The notes below the pieces were generated by a model. The model was not told where the DNA came from. It saw nothing but the letters and a program-made list of their open reading frames with translations, and did no database searches. 13,011 nucleotides of DNA from CAZIQY01 sp964541605 (GTDB lineage: Bacteria > Desulfobacterota > Syntrophia > Syntrophales > UBA2185): NCBI GenBank assembly GCA_964541605.1, contig CAZIQY010000080.1, forward strand, positions 1 to 13,011. The letters are read 5' to 3'. Below, one piece after another: positions 7,472-13,011 of this stretch (the first letter of the stretch is position 1; each line of letters begins with the position of its first letter). A program made the position numbers and the translations under genes.

Positions 7472-8226
7472 AAGCAATCGATATCATCGCCGCACTTAAT
7501 CTGCCGCCGGAAACGCAAATTAACCAGCGTGTGCCTAAGAAATTGCTGGTGGAAAACGGCGCCCCCACCGCCGCCGATAAGCGCCAAATCAACGAAGGAA
7601 TTGAAGAGCTGCTCTGGCTGGCCGCTCTGAAGCCGACCACAATCGGCGTACCGGAATATCGTGACGATGTCCGGGAATATATGGAAATCGCGGTGCTCTC
7701 CCTCACCCTTCGTCCGGATGCCAAGACGGGACGGCTGGTGGAACTGATCCATCGGGCGATTCCCTATCCGTTGCTGCTTGTGGCGGAGCAGGCGGACAAT
7801 CTGACGTTGTCGCTGGCGCACAAGCGCTGGTCTCAGGGTGAAGTGGGCAAGGTGGTGCTTGATGGTGAGCTGGTCGTCGCCGATCTTGGCAATACAATTG
7901 ACATTGGATTGGTCAGATCCTTCTGGGAAGCAATGCCCTTAACTCGCCAGCCCAGAACCTCAATTTATGCTCTCTACCGAGGCTGGATGGAAACAGTATT
8001 AGCACTACAAATTTCAAGAATTACAAGAGTCTTCGCGATAACCGCTTCTTCCGAACAAGCTGAAGTGCGGCGGGACGCTTTGCAGGAATATGTAGTTTTG
8101 GAATCTAAGATTTTCGCCCTGCATACGGCAGCCACAAAAGAAAAGCAGATAAACAGGCAGGTGGAGCTCAACCTCGAACTCAAACGCTTGCAGGCTACAC
8201 AAGCTGCCGTACGCGCCAAACTCTGA
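7468..8226 (+). CDS. DUF4391-family protein
   Basis: This encodes 252 residues, starting at the ATG that overlaps the helicase stop. The N-terminal pattern is what I associate with DUF4391: INQRVPKKLL near 18-27, then an acidic helix EGIEELLWLAAL, a stretch of beta strands YMEIAVLSLTL, and IHRAIPYPLLLVAEQ. The C-terminal 50 or so residues are highly charged with heptad-like hydrophobics (ESKIFALH, QVELNLELKRLQ) and probably form a coiled coil. The molecular function of the family is unknown. Its members are commonly found beside SNF2 helicases and type III-like methyltransferases, and the same neighbours occur here. There are no catalytic motifs I can name and no membrane segment. A structural or coupling role in a helicase-methyltransferase complex is a reasonable inference. 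Only 14 bases separate it from the next gene. Confidence 0.8.
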   Translation: MKAIDIIAALNLPPETQINQRVPKKLLVENGAPTAADKRQINEGIEELLWLAALKPTTIGVPEYRDDVREYMEIAVLSLTLRPDAKTGRLVELIHRAIPYPLLLVAEQADNLTLSLAHKRWSQGEVGKVVLDGELVVADLGNTIDIGLVRSFWEAMPLTRQPRTSIYALYRGWMETVLALQISRITRVFAITASSEQAEVRRDALQEYVVLESKIFALHTAATKEKQINRQVELNLELKRLQATQAAVRAKL

Positions 8227-8228
8227 AC

Positions 8229-8243
8229 GAGGAGGACATCTTG
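8229..8243 (+). promoter_or_regulatory. Strong Shine-Dalgarno before a TTG start
   Basis: GAGGAGGA at 8229-8236, with AGGAGG five bases from TTG at 8241-8243, is the best ribosome binding site in the window. It decides the TTG start of the following 1231-residue gene, since the first in-frame ATG lies about 75 codons further in, beyond conserved-looking sequence. Confidence 0.85.
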
Positions 8244-11200
8244 GATAGTAAGTTCCCGCTGCGTCATCTTTCCATCCGGGTACCCTGGCATGATTCAGGG
8301 TGGGTAGGGTGTATCTGCCAAGCTCCACAATTAAATGGTGCCTGCGCTAAGTTAAAGGGAATTGCTGCCAAGAAAATAGAGGAACACGAGATTCCTTTCG
8401 CCGGCCAAAGCCTTGAAAATCTATCTCGGGATAAGTGGCCGTGTTGTGTAGATGAGCGCGCAATGTTCATGGCACCATTTGAAATGGAGCATGAAAAAAG
8501 GCACGCACTTTCCGAGCGTAACCCAACGCACTATGGACACTTCAAAAAAACATTGCAGCGCTTTCCGGCTTGGTCAGCAGGCGTCGTTCCATTCCGCTGG
8601 CTTTTACGTGAGAACCTCGATCATTATCGGGATCTTTTCGAACTCGACGTAGATATTGATCGCGAGCCAGATGTTGGCTACGAAAATGACTGGATTACAC
8701 AAGGGGATAACCAGAAGGCGTTGTTGGATGGTTTCGCTGCTCATCTACGCAAAGAGGATTCGCTATGCCTATTCTACGCGAAATACGTTCCCTTCTTAGA
8801 AGGCACGGGACGCATTCTGATCGGCGCTAGCCAGATCAAGGAGATCTGTCCCCTCACCGAATTCAAGCGTGAGGGTAAAGGCATGCGAGGCATGGTTTGG
8901 GAACGCCCTATACAACACTCAATCCGTCCCAAGGGAAAGAATGGATTCCTCATGCCCTATTACGAGGTCCTGAACTGTGTCGAGAGAGACACATCGCTGG
9001 ATATAGATCGCTATATTGCCAAGGTACCGGATGAGCACTGGAATGAGTTCTCTTATGCAAGCGAACTGGTTACTCACGATGGGTCCATCGCTGCACTCCT
9101 TTCGATGGATACAGCTCTTACCCGCATAGAGAAGGAACTGGGCATTGCCACTGGGTGGCAAAGAGAGTGGTTGCATAACGAACTTGTCCGCTTGTGGAAA
9201 GTACGTGGGCCGTTCCCCGGTCTCGGCGCGATCTTGGCCGCGTTCGGATTGTCGCGAGGTGTTTTCGTGGCACATGCTCTGCAACAGATGGCTGGCGAAA
9301 ACGCCGATCCATGGCCTTTGGTGGACAAAGCGTTTGCCACTGCGGCTACGCTGCTACCGAAGGAACTGAGAAGCGATTTCAAGGAACTAGCACCCACATG
9401 GAAGAAACTTCCGTCTGAACGTAGGGCATTCCTGCGTCTTCTGAGTCGCTTTGAATTAATCGCTGAGCAAGCTAAATCTCTTTATGAAGAAGGAGGGCGT
9501 AAAAAAGCGGGCTGGGGAGGTACTGATCGGGAGATTCTCGAAAACCCGTATCGTATCTATGAACTCAGTCGTCATGACCCCGAAGGGATCCGTTTACTGA
9601 CACTGGACCGTGGTGTCTTCCCGGAAGATGCGGTGCGTCTACTGCATCCATTGGAGAAGCCTTCACAGTTGGATTCTGCCGTTGATCTTCGCCGTGTGCG
9701 GGCCTTTGTCGTTTCTTCCCTCGAGGAATCTGCCAAGGCAGGTCACACATTGCTGCTCAAAGATAAGATTGTTGATGTCGTACACGGTTTTCCAGTGCGA
9801 CCCGAGTGTCCTGTCACGGGTGACATGCTTTCAGCTCGTGTTTCCGACATGGCGCCCGAGGTCGTCGCTGCTCCGACTGAAGGTGATGTCGCGCTTCAGC
9901 TTCGGCGCTACCAAATCATCGGTGAACTTGTGCGCAAACAAGTGAACGGGCGTGTCAGCGGCCAGAGACACGCTTTTGTCCACAACTGGGCTGACTTATT
10001 GGAAAAAAAGTTTGGGAAGACCAAGGACACTGAGGAAAAACGTGCACGCACAGAGAAAGCGGCTGCTTTAAAAGAACTCGCCGAAGCTCGCTTAAGCGTC
10101 CTAGCCGGCCCGGCTGGGGCAGGGAAGACAACTGTGCTCGGAATTCTCTGTGAACAGCCTGAGATTAGGAATGAAGGCCTGCTTCTGCTTGCGCCAACAG
10201 GTAAAGCCCGTGTGCGCATGCAGGAATTGGCAGGGGGCAAGGGAGCAAAGGCTCTCACCATCGCCCAATTCCTGAACCAGTATGGCCGCTACGATACTGT
10301 CTCAGGAAGCTATGTTATGAGAGAACGACCTAAAGCAACAGGCTTCGGTACGGTGATAGTGGACGAATCCTCCATGCTCACTGAGGATATGCTGGGGGCT
10401 CTGTTTGATGCTCTACAGGGGGTTAAACGTTTCATCTTCGTTGGCGACCCAGCACAGTTGCCACCCATAGGCGCGGGTCGGCCATTTGTGGATATTATTG
10501 CCAAACTGCGTCCGGATGATTACGAAGCCCGGTTTCCGCGTGTGGCGCCAGGTTATGCTGAGTTGACCATCGAACGCCGCCAGGTTGGTTCCGAACGCCC
10601 GGACTTGCGACTAGCTCGTTGGTTTAGCGCCTCACCACCTTCCGCTGGTGAAGATGATGTGTTCACTGCCGGTGCAGACGAGCATTCCACCATTCGCTTC
10701 TTCGAGTGGCAGAAACCGGAGGATTTTAATGAGAAATTGATCGAGGTATTGAAAGAAGAGTTGAAACTCGCCAGTTTGGAAGATATCAGAGGGTTTAACG
10801 AGAATCTCGGTGCGATAACCAGCGGCGACTATGACTATTTTAACGCTACACGAAACGGCAAACCCGGTGCCGTGGCCGCAATTGAGAAATGGCAGATTCT
10901 CAGCCCGCTACGCGGAATGACCTTCGGTGTCGGCGAAATTAACCGGCAGATCCATGAGCGATTCCGTGCTGATTTTCTCAAATTAGCGGGAGCGAGATTT
11001 CGTTCCATCCCAAAACCGTTAGGAGCCGAACGTATCGTTTATGGTGACAAAGTCATCAACCTCGGCAACCACCGTCGGGACGGGAAACGTGTATATCCAC
11101 AGGAAGGTGCCCTCGGCTATCTCGCCAATGGAGAGATCGGTATTGCAGTTGGCCTCTGGCAAACGAGAAAGAATCCGAAGATTCTCAAAATTGAATTTTC

Positions 11201-11936
11201 CTCTCAGAAAGGCTTTACCTATGACTTTTTTGGCAGCGATTTTCGGGAGGAAGGGGATGCTGCCCTGGAATTAGCCTACGCCCTTACGATTCACAAAGCG
11301 CAGGGAAGCCAGTTCAACCTGGTTATCCTCGTGTTGCCCGAAGGCCATCCCATCATGTCCCGTGAACTCGTTTATACCGCCCTAACCCGCCACCAGGATC
11401 GGGTGGTGGTAATGCATCAGGGACCGCGAGGCGTGCTCAAGGAATTTGCCGCTCCTCACCGCTCGGAAACCGCTCGTCGCATGACCAATCTCATGCAACC
11501 GTGCCGCATGCTGGAATTTCCGCAGGCAAAGGGTAGTATCTTCCTGCAAGAGGGTCTCATTCACCGAACAAGCACCGGTATTGCGGTTCGGTCCAAGTCG
11601 GAACTTCTGATCTATGAAGCTCTCTGCAATGCGGGGTTCCCACCCGAATACGAAAAACCCCTGACTTTGAGCAGCAGCACACGCTACCCGGACTTCACCA
11701 TTGAAGATGAAATCTCGGGCCGTAACATTTACTGGGAGCATCTTGGTCTGCTGGAGAGGGAGGACTATCGTCGCAGTTGGGAAGCCAAACTCTCCTGGTA
11801 TAGGGCAAATGGAATTCTGCCTATTGAAAAAGGTGGTGGTTCGCGGGGCACGCTTGTAACCACGACTGAATCAAGTTCCAATGGCTTTGATTTTTCCGCT
11901 GTTCAAAAAATCATCCGCGAAACATTGAACGGATAA
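8241..11936 (+). CDS. RecD-like SF1 helicase with C-terminal nuclease-like domain
   Basis: This encodes 1231 residues with a TTG start. Residues 1-110 form a Cys/His-rich region: VPWHDSGWVGCIC near 14-26, Cys35, KWPCC at 65-69 followed by DERAMFM, then HYGHF. This suggests a metal or Fe-S site. Residues about 110-600 are largely unassigned; NPYRIYEL in the RecD2 HhH-like region precedes the motor. The SF1B helicase core is complete: Walker A GPAGAGKT at 623-630, APTGKAR, Walker B VDESSM with Asp708-Glu709, motif III VGDPAQLPPIGAG from 734, and the UvrD_C_2-type part with TIHKAQGSQ at 1016-1024 and YTALTR at 1045-1050. The last 120 residues carry RSKSELLIYEAL at 1117-1128, YPDF with Asp1151 and YWEHLG with Glu1166. 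This is a PD-(D/E)XK-like layout in which E-H-L replaces ExK. Such a fusion would unwind DNA 5' to 3' and cut it. The gene sits between DUF4391 and the methyltransferase, so it is the likely effector of the module. Confidence 0.9.
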   Translation: MDSKFPLRHLSIRVPWHDSGWVGCICQAPQLNGACAKLKGIAAKKIEEHEIPFAGQSLENLSRDKWPCCVDERAMFMAPFEMEHEKRHALSERNPTHYGHFKKTLQRFPAWSAGVVPFRWLLRENLDHYRDLFELDVDIDREPDVGYENDWITQGDNQKALLDGFAAHLRKEDSLCLFYAKYVPFLEGTGRILIGASQIKEICPLTEFKREGKGMRGMVWERPIQHSIRPKGKNGFLMPYYEVLNCVERDTSLDIDRYIAKVPDEHWNEFSYASELVTHDGSIAALLSMDTALTRIEKELGIATGWQREWLHNELVRLWKVRGPFPGLGAILAAFGLSRGVFVAHALQQMAGENADPWPLVDKAFATAATLLPKELRSDFKELAPTWKKLPSERRAFLRLLSRFELIAEQAKSLYEEGGRKKAGWGGTDREILENPYRIYELSRHDPEGIRLLTLDRGVFPEDAVRLLHPLEKPSQLDSAVDLRRVRAFVVSSLEESAKAGHTLLLKDKIVDVVHGFPVRPECPVTGDMLSARVSDMAPEVVAAPTEGDVALQLRRYQIIGELVRKQVNGRVSGQRHAFVHNWADLLEKKFGKTKDTEEKRARTEKAAALKELAEARLSVLAGPAGAGKTTVLGILCEQPEIRNEGLLLLAPTGKARVRMQELAGGKGAKALTIAQFLNQYGRYDTVSGSYVMRERPKATGFGTVIVDESSMLTEDMLGALFDALQGVKRFIFVGDPAQLPPIGAGRPFVDIIAKLRPDDYEARFPRVAPGYAELTIERRQVGSERPDLRLARWFSASPPSAGEDDVFTAGADEHSTIRFFEWQKPEDFNEKLIEVLKEELKLASLEDIRGFNENLGAITSGDYDYFNATRNGKPGAVAAIEKWQILSPLRGMTFGVGEINRQIHERFRADFLKLAGARFRSIPKPLGAERIVYGDKVINLGNHRRDGKRVYPQEGALGYLANGEIGIAVGLWQTRKNPKILKIEFSSQKGFTYDFFGSDFREEGDAALELAYALTIHKAQGSQFNLVILVLPEGHPIMSRELVYTALTRHQDRVVVMHQGPRGVLKEFAAPHRSETARRMTNLMQPCRMLEFPQAKGSIFLQEGLIHRTSTGIAVRSKSELLIYEALCNAGFPPEYEKPLTLSSSTRYPDFTIEDEISGRNIYWEHLGLLEREDYRRSWEAKLSWYRANGILPIEKGGGSRGTLVTTTESSSNGFDFSAVQKIIRETLNG

Positions 11937-11969
11937 AAAGCTTCAATAAAAAAATAGGAGTCCATTTTC

Positions 11970-12974
11970 ATGCAAAAAATGACTGCCCAAGGCCCCGAAT
12001 CAAAATCCGCTGACGTCCTTGCCGAGAATATAGAGCGGATCAAAACATTATTTCCCGAAGTGTTTACAGAAGGGAAAATTGACTTTGAAATATTAGAACA
12101 GCTCCTCGGCGGCGCGGTGGATGAGCGGGAAGAGAAATACGGCCTTAACTGGCATGGCAAGCGCCGCGCCCGCCAGCTTGCCCTCGCCCCATCGACCGGC
12201 ACCCTCCGCCCCTGTCCGGAAGACAGCGTGGACTGGGACACGACGCAGAACCTCATGATCGAGGGTGACAACCTCGAAGTGCTCAAGCTCCTCCAGAAAT
12301 CCTATGCTGGGAAGATAAAGCTCATCTATATCGACCCACCCTACAACACCGGCAAGGACTTCGTTTATCCCGATGACTTTCAGGACAACATCAAGAATTA
12401 CCTGGAGCTAACGGGGCAGATGGAGGGCAGCAAGAAGATTACCTCCAACACCGAGGCCTCCGGCCGCTTCCATACCGACTGGCTCAACATGATGTACCCG
12501 CGATTGAAGCTGGCCCGGAATCTATTGCGAGAGAATGGGGTGATTTTCGTATCCATTGATGACAACGAGGCATCTCGATCAATAGTTATGCTTGACGAAA
12601 TATTCGGCGAGGAAAACTTCCTTTGTCAATTTAGCTGGCGAACAGATGGAAATTTTGACAACCAGGCTAAGTTTAAGATATGTCATGAATATATAGTTGT
12701 TTATGCTAAATCAGCAGACAGTTTCCCCCATCCACCAGTTGTTGACCCTAGTACACCTCAAGATAGCAAGCTATTTAACCCCGTCATTCGAAATACTATC
12801 GTCAAGAATGGGCCAAAGAACCCCATTGGGAAAATTTCGTTACCCATGGGATTCCCCGCAGATTTTGAAGAAGGAATCATTCCTATTAGAGATAATCCAT
12901 GGCCGCGATATCTAAATTCTGCAACTATTAAAAATTCAAAGCTTACTGAACCTGTTATAAGCATAGACGCGTAA
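11970..12974 (+). CDS. Type III Mod-like DNA methyltransferase, truncated after target-recognition region
   Basis: The start is ATG at 11970, with TAGGAG at 11955-11960. The 334-residue frame stops at TAA 12972-12974, while type III Mod proteins usually run to about 600-700 residues. The N-terminal part is typical: a helical lead, GDNLEVLKLLQ at 99-109, catalytic motif IV DPPYNTG at 122-128, HTDWLNMMYPRL at 168-179, and GVIFVSIDDNE at 190-200. The target-recognition region begins with WRTDGNFDN and contains KNGPKNP and LPMGFP, which are common in this family. In the beta-class order the SAM-binding FxGxG motif should follow, but it is absent, so this product should not methylate DNA unaided. 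From about 12550 the sequence turns markedly AT-rich compared with 12121-12240. The gene starts 33 bases after the helicase-nuclease gene and looks like part of the same operon. It is either broken or continued beyond the window by an undetected frame change. Confidence 0.85.
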   Translation: MQKMTAQGPESKSADVLAENIERIKTLFPEVFTEGKIDFEILEQLLGGAVDEREEKYGLNWHGKRRARQLALAPSTGTLRPCPEDSVDWDTTQNLMIEGDNLEVLKLLQKSYAGKIKLIYIDPPYNTGKDFVYPDDFQDNIKNYLELTGQMEGSKKITSNTEASGRFHTDWLNMMYPRLKLARNLLRENGVIFVSIDDNEASRSIVMLDEIFGEENFLCQFSWRTDGNFDNQAKFKICHEYIVVYAKSADSFPHPPVVDPSTPQDSKLFNPVIRNTIVKNGPKNPIGKISLPMGFPADFEEGIIPIRDNPWPRYLNSATIKNSKLTEPVISIDA

Positions 12975-13011
12975 ATATCTATAACAAAGATTGATAGGCC
13001 GTCAGTTTGAA
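12975..13011. other. Short tail after the methyltransferase stop
   Basis: These 37 bases are AT-rich and contain stops in all three forward frames (TAA 12972, TAA 12982, TGA 12992). I see no hairpin, ribosome binding site or start codon. It could be the edge of an insertion in the methyltransferase gene or decayed coding sequence, but it is too short to decide. Confidence 0.4.

Noticed and set aside
12969..13011. Group II intron or insertion-sequence left end interrupting Mod
   Set aside because: The bases do not match a GTGYG intron start, and no terminal inverted repeat can be recognised in only 37 bases. It is kept as an open possibility but not called.

Overview
The window is one continuous, same-strand (+) block of bacterial genes with gaps of about 3 to 37 bases, or short overlaps, between neighbours. 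Almost every gene has a recognisable Shine-Dalgarno sequence. Coding density is close to 100%. I see no tRNA, rRNA, CRISPR array, complete mobile element or convincing terminator. The base composition is medium (moderately GC-rich, with AT-richer patches), and one start is TTG. This fits a mesophilic Gram-negative bacterium, perhaps Desulfobacterota/Deltaproteobacteria-like, but that placement is only a weak guess.

Left part (1-2611): an accessory cluster of five genes. It begins with the 3' end of a probable HD-superfamily phosphohydrolase. Next come an unrecognised protein with a possible PD-(D/E)XK-like core, a dual-specificity/tyrosine phosphatase with an intact CX5R loop, an ADP-ribosylglycohydrolase of the DraG/ARH family with its metal-binding motifs intact, and a 59-residue CxxC...CxxC zinc-ribbon protein. 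Several of these enzymes remove phosphate or ADP-ribose groups, so the cluster looks like a modification-reversal or nucleotide-metabolism module.

Middle (2639-4228): a Schlafen/AlbA_2-type ATP-binding protein with a GHKL-like C-terminal half and a winged-helix tail. Just before the tail its gene carries four tandem copies of an 11-bp unit. Because 11 is not a multiple of 3, any gain or loss of one copy would shift the frame.

Right part (4265-13011): a restriction-like module. It consists of a SNF2-type helicase with a degenerate phospholipase-D-like N-terminus, a DUF4391 protein, a very large RecD-like helicase with a C-terminal nuclease-like domain and a Cys/His-rich N-terminal domain, and the 5' half of a type III (Mod-like) DNA methyltransferase. 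The Mod frame stops in or just after the target-recognition region, before the SAM-binding motif, and the other two frames also close before the window ends. The likely reading is that the helicases and nuclease process DNA that the methyltransferase marks or recognises, so this is a candidate anti-phage defence system. The Mod gene appears disrupted, or is a mosaic whose remainder lies outside the window.
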